From: Carnegiea gigantea | Lineage: Eukaryota; Streptophyta; Magnoliopsida; Caryophyllales; Cactaceae | Reading direction: 5' to 3' | NCBI GenBank assembly: GCA_029747015.1 | Contig: JAKOGI010000007.1 | Coordinates: 764,001-828,000, forward strand | DNA: 64,000 nt | In this document: positions 8,906-20,957 of the stretch, one piece after another | Numbering within the stretch: position 1 is the first letter of the stretch | How the letters are laid out: each line of letters begins with the position of its first letter | Made by a program: the position numbers and the translations under genes | The notes under the pieces: generated by a model | Databases searched by the model: none | What the model was told of the DNA's origin: nothing | Seen by the model: only the letters and a program-made list of their open reading frames with translations

Positions 8906-9068
8906 TCATGAATTGAATACTAAGCATGAAGTTGCATTGATACCAGCAGGCGCCATATAATCACATTGACATTGCCTGTAGCCTTTTCCTCCTAATTTCC
9001 CAGTATTCTTTTTCTCCTTCTTCACATAATCACATGCACATTCCTGCCCATCCGGGACATCTGCAGGC
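8906..9068 (-). CDS. Unrecognised 3'-terminal exon, Cys-rich (two CxCDY motifs)
   Basis: Read on the minus strand, a splice acceptor (CTTCATACAG) opens a 53-codon reading frame that runs without interruption to TGA. It holds two similar blocks, ECACDYVKK and YRQCQCDYMAP, then AGINATSC and the stop. The clean frame, the acceptor and the repeated C-x-C-D-Y motif suggest a real coding exon of a host gene transcribed opposite to the cassette. I do not recognise the family, and the upstream exons are not certain; another frame ending at 9419 (KMPWKSDLKRHAQELEE) may belong to the same gene. Confidence 0.4.
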
Positions 9069-10180
9069 CTGTATGAAGGAACCATAACACAGATGATGAC
9101 TAACTAGACATGAAATATCCATAGCGCTGGCTCACATTCAATACTGCAAAAGTAAAACAGTACAATGCCATGAAGAGAGCCGTGATGACACCCAATCCAG
9201 CACAATCAATATTCAATGCTAAACTTTTTCCCACCTTAAGCAAATTAATGCTTACTTTTGGAACCACTGAAGTACAGCAATGTCATAAATAGCAGTAAGA
9301 ATTAATCCCGAAAAAAAAATAGCATCCTATGATGTTTAAGGGACTTCAACAAGAAAAAGAGTAAAACCCAATGCTTGCTGCTAATTTTTAACATTACTAC
9401 ATTGTAGAGAAAGTGTTTTTATTGAAAATTGAACATAGACTCTTCTAATTCTTGAGCATGCCTTTTAAGATCAGACTTCCATGGCATCTTGCTTGGAACT
9501 TGTATTAGCTAAGTATCATCTCTACTCCAATATACATAAAGTTATTAAGGACGTGCATCAGATTCAAAGTGTCATCAAGCTCTGATGGCTCTTTCTTATA
9601 TTCTGATCTGTGTTGCAGTGTGATCTTACTTCCTTTGGCCGTCACCTTTTGCATAACTTGGTGGTTTATGTGTTGCAGTGTGATCTTACTTCCTTTGGCC
9701 GTCACCTTTTACATAACTTGGTGATTTATCCAAAAAGTGGATGGCGTCTTCTCACCAATCTATAGGCATCTTGGTCTGAACTCTTTTGGTTAGTTTCCTA
9801 TATCTGTCTCAGCAAAACATTTCCATTTTCTGGTGAGAACATTGCATATAATCCTGATTTGATCCTTTCTAGGCATGCTATAGATGTATACATGTTTCAA
9901 ACGCAAAAGAGCACTCTGATACAATCTCATATAAATTAAATGTGGGTGAAAGATATCATTGTTATAAGGATATAACACGGGAAAAAATTTTCAACTACTA
10001 TGTTTTTTTAGTCGTGTTCTGGGTCTAATTGGCAGAAAAGACGTCATCCTATTCTTCTTTTATCCTCTGTAACCAAACGCAAGATGAAGGTGTAAATGTG
10101 TTTACTTGGACCTGATAAATAAGGATTTCTTTCTTCCTGGTTGTGAAGAATGTTATATCTGCATTCCTTTTTCTGCCAGG
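9069..10180 (-). other. Region of possible minus-strand gene debris
   Basis: Minus-strand frames at about 9,419-9,505 and 9,505-9,705 look protein-like but are not joined in one frame. A 60-bp unit (GTGTTGCAGTGTGATCTTAC..) is duplicated in tandem at 9,611-9,670 and 9,671-9,730. Nothing else recognisable. Confidence 0.35.
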
Positions 10181-10498
10181 TAAATATTGTTGATATTTAA
10201 TATGCACATGAATGTTTTCTTTAACCCAGGAGATTCGGTTTGGATGCCAAAATAATTAAACAATGCTAAAATGTGTATCAAGATTAGGGTCATTTATCCT
10301 TAACGAATCCTTTTTTATTCCAGAGAATTATTATTTTTGAAAAACTGAATGGTCCCTTTTGTTGAAAGAATGGTCTTTCTAGCTTATGCCACTTTGTACT
10401 TTGTTGTGATAAGCATAATATGAGGTCACTCGATTTGTGCAGTTGTGCTTTATTTATGTTGGTTTTACCACACATGAATCCTGTATCTTATCTTCTAG

Positions 10499-11184
10499 GT
10501 CTCGGCTTTATGACCTCAATAACATTCATCTTCTTGGTTGGCGTGTTCATGTCATCATGGTTGGGAGCTTCTGTTCTCCAGTTGGGAGAGTGGTTCATCA
10601 AGAAAATGCCGCTTGTTAGCTACATATACTATGCCTTGAAACAGATAAGTGCAGCAATAAACCCAGGTATGATTGTATGAACATCCAATGTATTCCTCTA
10701 CACCTTAGCCTTGGCATGAAATTCAAGGCAACAAATATTTAAAGGCCAGGGTCATTGTTCCAGATCAGAACAGTCATGCCTTCAAGGAAGTGGTCATCAT
10801 CAAGCATCCACGTGTTGGTGAATATGCTCTTGCATTTATCACATCAACTGTCACTCTTCAGAGCAACCTGGGTGAGGAAGAACTCTACGGTGTTTATGTA
10901 CCAACAAACCACCTTTACTTGGGGGACATATTTCTTGTCAGCTCAAGAGATATTATGACGCCTAATCTTTCAGTCCGTGAAGGCATAGGTAGGATGACTG
11001 CCAATTTCCTTACTGGTGGAGTTTACATACAGTAAAACATGAAATTTTCTGATTTGTGGTAATCGACTTTGAAGCAGAAATAGTAATCTCAGGAGGCATT
11101 TCAACACCTCAGATACTGACTACAGTAGATGCACAAGTCTTGCGTTCAAATAGATCAGGAGATTTTGGCGGTGTATCAGTTTAA
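10499..11184 (+). CDS. LCV: LIKE-COV (DUF502) gene, exons 2-4 intact, exon 1 missing
   Basis: Three exons join in frame without a stop: 10,499-10,666, 10,764-10,988 and 11,078-11,184 (TAA), with GT-AG introns of 97 and 89 bp. The product contains GLGFMTSITFIFLVGVFMSS (membrane segment), WLGEWFIKK-like sequence, KHPRVGEYALAFITSTV, VYVPTNHLYLGDIFLV, LSVREGIG and EIVISGGIS, the diagnostic order of LIKE-COV proteins. About 166 residues are encoded against roughly 250-270 for full-length members; the N-terminal part with the first membrane segment is absent. Kept introns show a DNA-level duplication, not a retrocopy. An upstream ATG (10,420) reads into exon 2 through the acceptor region, so a short protein is conceivable. 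COV1 relatives limit vascular tissue growth and act in the Golgi/plasma membrane. Confidence 0.8.
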
Positions 11185-11842
11185 TGTCAGTATCGCGCAG
11201 AGGGTTAAACTTTGGAGCCAATTCAGAAGATCTCAAAAAAGGGTTGAAACAAAAGCGCACAGAATCCAAGCAGTAAATGTAGTAAAAATAAATGAGATCC
11301 ATTTTGCCTTGGGTTCTTTGAATCTTGATTTTCAGATCAATGGAGGCGCCTCCAGTGATCTGTAATAACTGGGTATTCTTTTTGTCAATTGTAATTATTG
11401 ATTAGACAAAGGTAGAACAGCATGCCACTGTTTAGTTTGTACTGGCGATATTTTATTTTTTTAAAAATGGGACATTGGAGAGAATGGTTAGTTACTTATG
11501 TGGTTATGGCAATACGTAGGAGCCTGTTCCTTTTCTTTTTGCAATCCCATCCCCACTCAAACAAAGAATGTCTACTGCCATTACTGCTCTTTTTGTTGTT
11601 TGCTTCCAAAAAATATTTTTACTGCTATTATTTTGAAATATCGTTTTGTTTAATTCTCTTTCATTAAATCATTCGTTCAATCACAATGTAACCCGTAGTA
11701 AATTTTTTTTTTTTTAAACAAAAAGTGCACTTTATACATAATGCCACTCCAGTAGAGCTCTTTTTTAGTTGACTGCAGAGAATTATGTAATCAGTTTTGT
11801 TTCTCTTCTCAAATAGTAAAACTTATCCTCCATTGTTAGCAT
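11185..11842 (+). other. LIKE-COV 3' flank and AT-rich spacer
   Basis: The first part is probably the LIKE-COV 3' UTR. The frames across it (11,129-11,365 and 11,422-11,667) show no protein family features. No other gene seen. Confidence 0.4.
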
Positions 11843-11914
11843 TCCGTTGTTGTCCAGCGGTTATGATATCTGGCTTTCACCCAGGAGACCCGGGTTCGAT
11901 TCTCGGCAACGGAA
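11843..11914 (+). tRNA. tRNA-Glu (TTC anticodon), best preserved copy
   Basis: 72 nt with paired acceptor TCCGTTG/CAACGGA, anticodon stem TCTGG/CCAGG around CTTTCAC, and T arm CCGGG/CTCGG around TTCGATT (one G-U pair). The only other departure from the usual plant tRNA-Glu is T for G in the D loop/stem (GGTTATGAT). A run of T follows at 11,916-11,922, suitable as a pol III terminator. Copy 2 has an extra C-A mismatch in the T stem. Confidence 0.85.
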
Positions 11915-12447
11915 CTTTTTTTACTCTCTCATGTGATAAGCAGTGAAGCACTAAAACATGCGGACTCTCATCCACAACTATATGTATAGCGTCAGACGGT
12001 AAATGTCATTTACAAAGGCAGCTTCCTTTCCCAAACAGGTAGGGTTATTCATCAGTTCAGATCTGGCTTATGCCACTTTGTACTTTGTTACTATTCGGGT
12101 GTGAAATATATTTTTGACTTTTTTTACTTTATTAATAGTAGCCAAAACTCCTGACAAGATGAAGGAAACAAGTCTAAAAAAGAAAGGAAAACACAAATTA
12201 AGAACTCACCCAAGGGCACCTCACAGTGAAGGGGGCAGCAAGTAGGGGAATAAAACTTGGCTTACTACTTTGGTATTGACCTTACCAACGTACTTCCCCA
12301 TATACAGCAAGAGAACAACAAAGTTCATCTTCTTCGCACAAGTCTACATCTTCCAAGAGACTCGACGCAGGTTCTAGCGGCGAATTATTGCTAGTCTTGC
12401 AAAACACAACAGGAATATAGACTTTCAATCATCAATTTAGGCGGTGT
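11915..12447 (+). other. Spacer shared with the third DUF26 locus
   Basis: CATCCACAACTATATGTATA, GTAAATGTCATTTACAAA and GCAGCTTCCT match the DNA after the tRNA-like relic at 31.7-31.8 kb. So tRNA-Glu plus this spacer was duplicated as one block. No gene seen. Confidence 0.6.
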
Positions 12448-12828
12448 ATTTTAAGTCTCAAAACAGACAAGTGCAGCAACAAACCCTGGTGTGAACATCC
12501 AATTTAATGGTCGTACACCTTAGCCTTATCCTCGCACACGTTAGGCGTGGCACGCACCATACTTGAAATGAAAAGTATCCAAGGAGATGGGCCATTACTC
12601 ATTCACTCCAAATCATGCGTTTAAGGAAGATGCTATCATCAAGCATCCACACGTTGGAAGTATGCGTTTGCATTTGTCGCATCAACTGTCACTCTCAGGA
12701 GCAACCTCGGAAAGGACTGAGGAGGAACCCCAGTGTTTACGTACGAACAAACCAACTCGGGACGCATATTTCTTACCCGCACACGAGATAATTCGAGGCT
12801 TTTACGTTTTCGGCCCGTGAAGGCATAG
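12448..12828 (+). pseudogene. LIKE-COV pseudogene D (end of exon 2, exon 3)
   Basis: AAACAGACAAGTGCAGCAAC ends exon 2 at 12,488 with donor GTGTGAACATCC; exon 3 begins at about 12,610 and ends GAAGGCATAG/GTAAAA at 12,828. Single-base insertions and deletions shift the frame (for example in the GGAACCCCAGTGTTTACG region). Unlike A and A2 it keeps the AAGCATCCACACGTTGG segment, so it branches off before their shared deletion. Confidence 0.8.
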
Positions 12829-13340
12829 GTAAAACCTGTACGACACAACGCGATTAAGATTTCACAATAAGTGTTCAAAGGTCATTTCACAATAAGTTTT
12901 TGTACTCTAACATATCTCCTTACGTGAGTGTATTTCGAGTTTAAAGCGTGGATGTTAGTTGCAAGAACTCCTCTTACCTTTCGCAATAAATCAATATGTG
13001 GTTGTTAAGATTCGAACTCGAGATCTCTCGATTAGAAAGGCTATGATACCATGTTCAAATGCCAATTCAAAGAAAAACTTAAGGTTGTAGTTGAAAATTC
13101 AGGAATAGATTTATAATCTAACAATAAGATACTTTTTAAACACTTTTGTGGCGTTTGATTGGATGTAACGCATGTAATAGAATTGATTATGTAATGCAAT
13201 CACTCGTGTAATGTAATCAAATGATAACTATGTTATAATGTTTGTTTGTTTCATATTATGCAATGTAATGAATCTATATTAGATGATATATATGCTAAAA
13301 CATACACACACATACATATATATACACACACGCACAAACA
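12829..13340 (-). other. Possible LTR-element junction and decayed MITE
   Basis: On the minus strand TTTGAACA is followed by TGGTATCATAGCC (13,040-13,051), like an LTR end plus an initiator-Met primer-binding site, but no coding region follows. At 13,148-13,225 the GGCGTTTGATTGGATGTAAC and TGTAATCAAATG ends suggest a MITE remnant. Low certainty; no gene. Confidence 0.35.
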
Positions 13341-13512
<172 letters not shown>

Positions 13513-13937
13513 TCTCAAGATTTTGTGCCATTTCAGTAAGTTCTGTGTTGTAGAAGAAGCTGTGGATAATAAAAGTGCAAAAGAAATATAATTATATAAA
13601 GTTGCATTTAATGGAAGATCAAAAAATATTTATGTTATAACGGATACGAGAAAGTATAAACAAATTGACAAATACATACAGATTTAATGTGGTTCACTAA
13701 CAATGTATTAACTACGTCCACAGGTAGAAGAGAGGGATGATTTTATTCATCCGATGATGTTGGAATACAGAGATACCGTGCTAGGTTTGTAAAAAGGGGG
13801 CAAAGAAAACAGATTGAAGGCATTCTAATAATTTCTTAAAATAATAAAATAGGGGAAAAAAGCGAGTATAAAGCACAGACAGAGTGAGATGATGCCCATT
13901 ATTATTGTGTGAATCCAATTGTGAGAGTGAAGCCCCT

Positions 13938-14100
13938 TAAACAGAGGTGGTATCATTAATGCAAGCTTTATACATATAAATGATACCCATCACTAGAAAC
14001 ATATAATTACTATAAAAATTTCTGAATTACATATAAGCATTTCTATGGACTCATATAAAGGTTTACTAAATAACGTTATCATTTATATGCAATCACTATA

Positions 14101-14194
<94 letters not shown>

Positions 14195-15149
14195 ATATAT
14201 TAAACAATATATATATATAATCGATAACTTTTATCCAGTACGAACAAGATATCTATATTGGGCATCATTCAGTTTACTCTGCAATTTTCTCGAATTACTG
14301 ATAATTGATTTAGATTCAACCTCAACGAACTAAAATCAATAAACTTCTACTGAAATTAACTATAATTAAGAGGAAGAGGAAACCCACCTCGAATCCAAGC
14401 TGAAGGACCCGTACAAGGGTTGATTTGGTGGTGGAATTCGAACTCCCGAAACCCTAGCTCTCGAACATGTGGTTCACGTAGCTGCCTCTAGGGTCGCCGG
14501 ACTCGAGCCGCCGGTCCTTACCGACACCGGCCGACCCTTGTCCGCCGCCGACCCGGCCGTGACGCGGGTCTGGCCGGCCCACCGTGCCCTCTCCTTTCTC
14601 CCACTCGCTCGACCGCTCTCTCTCCCTCTCTTTCGATGCTTTGGGATCGGGTTGGCGGGGTGTGGGACGGCTGGTCGCCGCAGCGCCTCGCCGACCTCCC
14701 TCTTTCCATCTCGGGGCATCGCTGGCTTGAGGTCGCGGGCTGGGTTCCCTTGAAACTCCCCCGACGCCTTTCTCTGTTTTTTTCCCAAAAATCAGGGGCT
14801 TCGGCCCCTTGTGATATGTATTATTTATTTATTTATTTATTTTTTCTTTTCTTTTGTTTTGGATAATTACCTCGTCACATCATAATTAATACGAGCCTAT
14901 CCACTTATCACATCATAATCTATTCCAAAGGTTCGATTCAATAAATTGCAAAACTAGTCCCAAAGCTCACCAGTTCAGTCATATTTGGGAATCTACTCAA
15001 TATAGTACCCGATAATAATCCTCTATAACAATAAAATAGGAGGAGTATTCCTCTTAATAAAAACAGCACCTAAGCAGGCACGTCAATATTATTTCAATGT
15101 CTAATGATATAAAATAGCGGAATAAGGGGATAAAATCCTGGGTGTTACA
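13938..15149 (-). mobile_element. Partial LTR, reverse orientation, same family as 39,276-42,659
   Basis: Reading in reverse from 15,149, TGTAACACCCAGGATTTTAT opens the LTR, followed by the ATTAATTATGATGTG unit, a GC-rich transcribed region (14,450-14,780) and the AAGCTTTATACATAT block. These match about 39,276-40,490 of the solo LTR. The 3' two thirds of the LTR are missing. An (AT)n/(CT)n tract lies inside at about 14,107-14,190. Apparent long frames in the GC-rich part have no protein similarity and reflect composition. Confidence 0.8.
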
Positions 15150-16130
15150 AAAATTGTGACGGAAATTGATGCTTCCGTCAAAAATTTTTGGCGTGTTCAG
15201 CCAAAAACTCCGTCAAAAATTTTGATCAACAAAAAACCCATTAACTTCACAGTTCTGACGGACAACCTACTCGGTTAAAATTTTCCGTCAAAAAATGTTC
15301 TGATGGGACGGCAGTCCATCAAAATTTTCGTACCGCAGTAATACTGACAGGGTGTCAGTCCAATTCAGTATGTTCTGTCACTAGGAGTTTTGACGGCACG
15401 TCAGTCCGTCAAAATTTCTCCGTCAGTAGTTTTGACGGGTCGGTCGAAATGACCATTTTGACCAATGGTTTCTTGACGGGCGTTACTTATTTTTGACGGA
15501 TTTTTTGATGACCGTCGTCTCAAAATTGTGACGGAAATTGATGCTTCCGTCAAAATTTTTGACGAGTTTAGCCAAAAAGCCCGTCAAAAATTTCGATTAG
15601 AAAACCCATTGGCTTCGCAGTTCTGACGGACAACCTAATCGATCAAAATCTCCGTCAAAAAATATTCTGATGGGCAGTCCGTCAAATTTTTCGTCACAGT
15701 AATACTGATGGGGTGTCAGTCCGTCAGTATGTTCTATCTACTAGGAATTTTGACGGCATGTCAGTCCGCCAAAATAGTCCTTACGTTCATATCGTATTTG
15801 TCCTTTGTCCATTGATTATGTGTTAAGTAATTGAACAATTTCTGTTATGTTTTTTGATTGTGTGTTGAAACTATGTATGTACTTTTAGAACAATTCTGAT
15901 AATGCGACTGTATATTAATTTTAGGATTCTATTACGTAACTAATTTTACTGAATTCGTTTGTTGACGTGCTTCGACACTAGAATAGGAAAATAATGTGAG
16001 CTCAATTTTGACAGATTTTTTGATGACCGCCGTCTAAAATTGTGACGGAAATTGATGCTTCCGTCAAAATTTTTGACGGGTTCAACCAAAAAGCCCGTCA
16101 AAAATTTCCATCAAAAAAAGTTCTGATAGG

Positions 16131-16594
16131 TAGGGGTGTCAAAGTCGGTTAACCGAAAATTGGTTAACTGGCTTTTCGGTTCGGAGAAAATGCGACCGGT
16201 TAACCGAAAATCGGTTAATTGAAAAATTCGGTTCGGCCAAAAGCCGAACCGTAAACCGAACCAAAATATCCGGTTAACTGAAAATTTAGTTCGGTTTACG
16301 TTTAACCGAATCTTGTACACCTAAATTTACTTTTTTTTTTGGGTTTTTTTTCCCTATGAATCCCCTATTTTTTATTTTTTAAAAAAAATCGGTTCCGTTC
16401 GGTTAACCATGGTTAACTGAAATTTTTTGAGCCCGGAACCGAAACCGAACTGTGAATCGGGAAAAAAACCGGTTCGGTTAACCGAACCACATATTTAAAG
16501 AAAATTGATTAGGTTAACCAATTTTGCGGTTCGGTTTTTCCGATTTTTCGGTTTGGTTTTCGGTTTTTGGTTTTTTTGTTTTTGCTCACCCCTA
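16131..16594. mobile_element. hAT-type MITE, TAGGGGTG termini, 8-bp target duplication
   Basis: Starts TAGGGGTGTC and ends GCTCACCCCTA; flanked by CTGATAGG (16,123-16,130) and CTGTTAGG (16,595-16,602), an 8-bp duplication with one mismatch as expected for hAT transposition. The interior is full of CGGTTAACCG-type palindromes. 464 bp; nested in the CACTA-like element. Confidence 0.9.
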
Positions 16595-16897
16595 CTGTTA
16601 GGACAGCAGTCCGTCGAAATTTTCGTCACAGTGATACTGATGGCCATCAAAATTTTTGACTGCATGTCACTCAGTCAAAATTTTTCCGTCAGTATTTTTG
16701 GCCATCAGTCGAAATGACCATTTCGACCAACGATTTATTGATGAAAAGATGGCAATTTTTTCGGAAGTTTTTTGATGAAAAAGATGGCATTTTTTGGGGC
16801 ATATATGTTGAGAAAACTAGAGGAGATGAATATATCACCGTTAGAGCTTGCAAAGAGGCAATGTACATCTTTAATTAAATATAATTAAGAGAATTAA

Positions 16898-17057
16898 TGT
16901 TAAATTTTTATATAAATTGGGCCTTAAAGAAGCAATTCATGTATGAGGTTCCAATTCAAAACTAATTGGCAATAAATAGAGTAACTCACAAGCTTATTTA
17001 TATACTTAAGCCATTTTATTTTATCAAAATAGGACAACCCACTTTTATACTCCACCA
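16898..17057 (+). mobile_element. Small solo LTR, relative of the one at 3,222
   Basis: TGTTAAATTTTTATATAAAT to TTTTATACTCCACCA, with ATTAA before and ATTTA after (5-bp duplication with one mismatch). 160 bp, about 60 bp shorter than its relative. Confidence 0.7.
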
Positions 17058-19365
17058 ATTTAATAACGGAGTTTGATTGTAAGCAAAGGACTTAGAATTT
17101 ATTTCAACACATTAGGGTAACAAAAGGGCTAATTAACTTCAATAAGCGCAATTTAACGATCATGCCGTCCCTCTACCTCAAGTATAACAGCCATCCACCA
17201 ACAGTTACTCAACTGCCACTTGAGCTTAAACTAACTAACTTAATTAATTCTTTTTTATGAGAACTGGGATCAATCGAGAATCTCCAATTATATAGTTCTT
17301 GCCTTCTTGTATGATTTAAAATTTTCTAACCAAAAAAAAAAGATTAAAAATTTAATTTTAGCATATCGGGTGGTATTTGATTGGCAATTAATGAAGTTTT
17401 GATTGTTCGTGAGATGTGAATGAAGTTTTGATTTGTAGTTAAAACTAAAATTTTGGAAAAAAAAATAAAGTTATAAATATCGTACCGATCATCATATCAT
17501 TTTTCATTGGAATAAGACAAATTGGATTTATGTACCGTTGTATCAGGCACGTACCACTATTTAATTTCAAAAAATTTAAAGAATTAAATTACAAAAATTA
17601 GAAATTTTAGTGTATTAAGTGGTATTGATCGAAAATATCAGTACAACTCCGTATTTGACGGTAAAGAGCGGTATTGGCTGGTACAACACGGAACAATCGC
17701 GTGCACCGTTTCTTGAATGTTCACGTTTGAATGGGTTTAAAGAACACAAATAACGAGATTATTGACTTGAATTATATATTATTGGTTCATACAAGACAGA
17801 ACCTCTCAGTATAGGTTTAATTTTTATTCAAGAAGAATAAGTGTCAAACTATTTAAATTAGAGCTATATTGTATGCATATAAATATGTAAATAAGATTTC
17901 CAGGTATAACTAAATATAACATATTTCTAGGATCAAGAAGAACCGTCTTTATATTTATAGGTATAAGACTATCTATATACATTTAAATTATTAAAAATAT
18001 GTTTAAAATGGAATTTTTATTTAGCGTGGTTGCGCTTTTATAGTTAGTCATGCCCATAACAACTTAACATATTTCTTTAATACTCTAATGCCACAGCATG
18101 TATGGAGTAATCCTAAATCAATGATGGCGCTTTTACATTCTCGAATAGGCCAATATTATTAATTGATGTAAATACTAAACTTTGTTAGAAGGATCATAAC
18201 TCCAATTGTCCAATATTATGTGGTCACTGATTGAAATCCAGTCTATTTTATCGCATTGCTTGCCAATTAAATGACGAACTATTTTCTTTGATGCCCCTTG
18301 CTCGCTGACGTCTCATTGATCCCCAATTTTCAGAAGCCCCCCAAAAAAAAAAAAACCAATTAATTTTCATTAGTTTTGTGAACTATTCTCTTAATTATCT
18401 CTTGGAGAATTGAATAAGAAAGAAAAGGGAGGGCGGCCGATCAAAACAAAACAAGGGAAGAAAACAAGCAGACAGGAGGCACGTGAAGATTGAAAACAAG
18501 GGAAGAAAAACAAAAAAAGGGCGGCCGATCGAATAGTTTTGAAATACATATGAAAAACATGATCTACATGTAATCAATGGAGGTGGTGAGGAGAGAGAAA
18601 ATGGGGGGATGGACAGCGATGTTAATTTTAGGGTTGATAACTGCAATAAAATCTGAGAGGGAGTGTTTGTTTGATTGTGGATTGCCTACTACACGCACGT
18701 TGATTAGTAAGAGGAGCAAAAACAGATGTTTTTCCCATTTATCATATATGGCCAGTACTAATTAATGGCAAACTTAATTTTGTCTAATTTAATTTGACTG
18801 CAATCAGCTTTCAATCTTCACACGCTTCCTCTCTTATTGTACGTAATCATCATACGTACCAATACTTGAGTGCTTTGATGTTTTATACACTTTGCATGTA
18901 CTGATATTCTTTTAAGCCATGAATGATGAATTGATATAATTAATTTAACTGCATCCCCCTCCAAAGAAAGTTGTATCACACTTTCTCTCACTATTCTTTA
19001 ATTTTGACGTGATCATGTATATACTTCTTTTATTGAATTAATTTTCATTCTTTTGTTCATAAATTTCCAATACGTAATTCTGTCGAACCTACAATTAATT
19101 TTTATAATATCTAGTTTATCATTCTCATATATGTTCTCAAATCAGTAATTTTTTCAAAACATTAATCAAAAGAAAATAAAAGAAAATCAATTTTTGTACG
19201 TTATCGAACTAATTTTCAAGTTTAAGTAGATCTCTCCCATTTGAGTTAGTAAGCATCCCTAACCTTGCCATTTTTAAATATAATCTTCTAAGCATTTCAG
19301 TCTTTTAAGAATGTTTTTTTTTATATCTATGTGGTCTCTTGTTGAAGGTCATATGTTTATTTCTA
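17058..19365. other. AT-rich DNA without a recognisable gene
   Basis: Probably the interior of the CACTA-like element. Frames at 18,395-18,646 and 18,577-18,765 are compositional. A short direct repeat GGGCGGCCGATC occurs at about 18,432 and 18,519. Confidence 0.5.
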
Positions 19366-19505
19366 TTTTAATGACCATTTCGACCAACGGTTTATTGATG
19401 GGCTCACTTCTGTCAAAAAATTCCGTCAAAAAGTCTATTTTCTGTCAAAAAATCAACTTTTTTCCGTCAAAAATTCCATCAAAAAATAGTCCTCCATCTT
19501 GTAGT

Positions 19506-20957
19506 ACATAGATATAAATAAGAATATGTACAGTTGAACCCATCCCATCGCCTGCCCATTATTTATTGAGACTAATTGTAAGAGTGAAGCTCTTCCCATA
19601 AGTGAAAACTAACAGAGATACGATTTCCGCCGTAGCCAAATTCATTGGGCTTCTCGTGTATAGCTGCATGCCTCTTTTTTGTTTTTATTTTTGTTTTTAG
19701 TTCAAATGAGTCACGAAACTAATGTAATATAATAGAAGGAGAGAGAATCGAACCTGAGGTAGCTAGTGTACTCAGACCACAATCTTAATCAATTGGCTAA
19801 GATTTCATCAGTTTTTTTTATTTTTATGTAAGCAAAATGATTCATGCAAAACTATCTCCTCATTGGGGAGTAAGATGCTTTTTGGTATCAATTGCAATTT
19901 AATTTTTTAACAATTGGATAATGTGAAATAATTTAAAGTACGAAGGGATATACCTATGCTTTGATTGCCATAAGACATGGAGAGGCATATTCATTTTTAT
20001 TTTTTTTTTGGGAGCACAAGCTATGTGGGGTGCCGGGTGCATGGGGTGGATCAATTGTGACTTGCGCATGGGGCGCTTTGCGTTGCCCAAATGGTAAAGG
20101 CATTTGGTAAGAGGTTGGTGGGGGTGGTGGTCGCGTGTTCGAATCTTCACAAGTATGGTTTTGCTGTTTGTCAAAATTAAGACAGGGTATATTTTATTTA
20201 GTTTGCATGCTAGGACACGTAACATGACATATATTATTTAGTTTCAATGCATGCTGGGATAGTGCAGTGCTCAAGTGGGGTGAGGTGTTAACATATTACA
20301 AATTTTGTGACCCTTTTTAATCAAGATAGTATAGTATTTTTACCATTAATTTTGACATGTAATATTTAATTAATGTCTTTACCTTGCAAAAAAGAGAGAT
20401 TTGGGATTTGCTTCTAGCTTAATCTAGATAAGGTAAAATTGAAACGGAAATTTATTTTAAACTGACATCAACGTAAAAAGAAAATAGTATAAAGGACTTT
20501 ATTTTTAGAGGCAAAATCAAGGGCAAAAAAAAATCTTTTTAAATCTACAATCATTATTTGCAAATTATTGTGTCTTATTTACTGATTCTAGTCAAATTTG
20601 TATTTAACAAGTATGCTAATACTGTTTTGGAAAGAGTCAAATTAATGAAAGTTAATTTTGATAAACTTGTGAATTTAAGAATCAAATGTGAGAGCTTAAA
20701 GATGGAATTTGGTGAGTTTGGGATCTCTTTTAGGTTCAGTGCAATATTATGACTATGTTGTATCATAAAAAAATATGAAAAAAGTATTTAATAAATATGA
20801 AAAAATTATTAAAAAATTAGAGCGTGAATTAGACAAATATTAGTTGTACAACATAATGTAGTTCAACACCCATGATTTAAACACAGGCTCCGCCCCTGTT
20901 TTTTGGGAGGGGGGAATCATATACGCTGATGGTAGTCTGATAATTATCCCATGTGTT
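19506..20957. other. AT-rich spacer with two tRNA-like SINE heads
   Basis: On the minus strand at about 19,740-19,811, TTAGCCAATTGATTAAG and AGGTTCGATTCTC resemble pol III A and B boxes of a tRNA-derived SINE. On the plus strand at about 20,083-20,160, TTGCCCAAATGGTAAAGG and GTGTTCGAATCTT form a second such head. No protein gene is supported; frames near 20,558-20,766 lack family features. Confidence 0.45.

Larger units (their letters stand above)
15150..19505. mobile_element. CACTA (En/Spm)-like non-autonomous element, worn
   Basis: The left part holds three copies of a unit starting TTGTGACGGAAATTGATG (15,154, 15,527, 16,036) and many GACGG/CCGTC blocks in both orientations, the kind of subterminal repeats seen in plant CACTA elements. 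The right end (19,366-19,505) repeats AATGACCATTTCGACCAACG and CCGTCAAAAA and finishes CATCTTGTAGTA, one base from the CTTGTAGTG inverse of CACTACAAG. The left CACTA terminus is lost at the junction with the inverted LTR. No transposase is seen inside; 17,058-19,365 is AT-rich without a recognisable gene. Confidence 0.55.

Noticed and set aside
14469..14866. Proline/arginine-rich frames on both strands in a GC-rich patch (and the like at 39.6-39.9 kb)
   Set aside because: Both patches lie in the transcribed part of the same LTR family; long frames occur on both strands because of base composition, with no protein family features.
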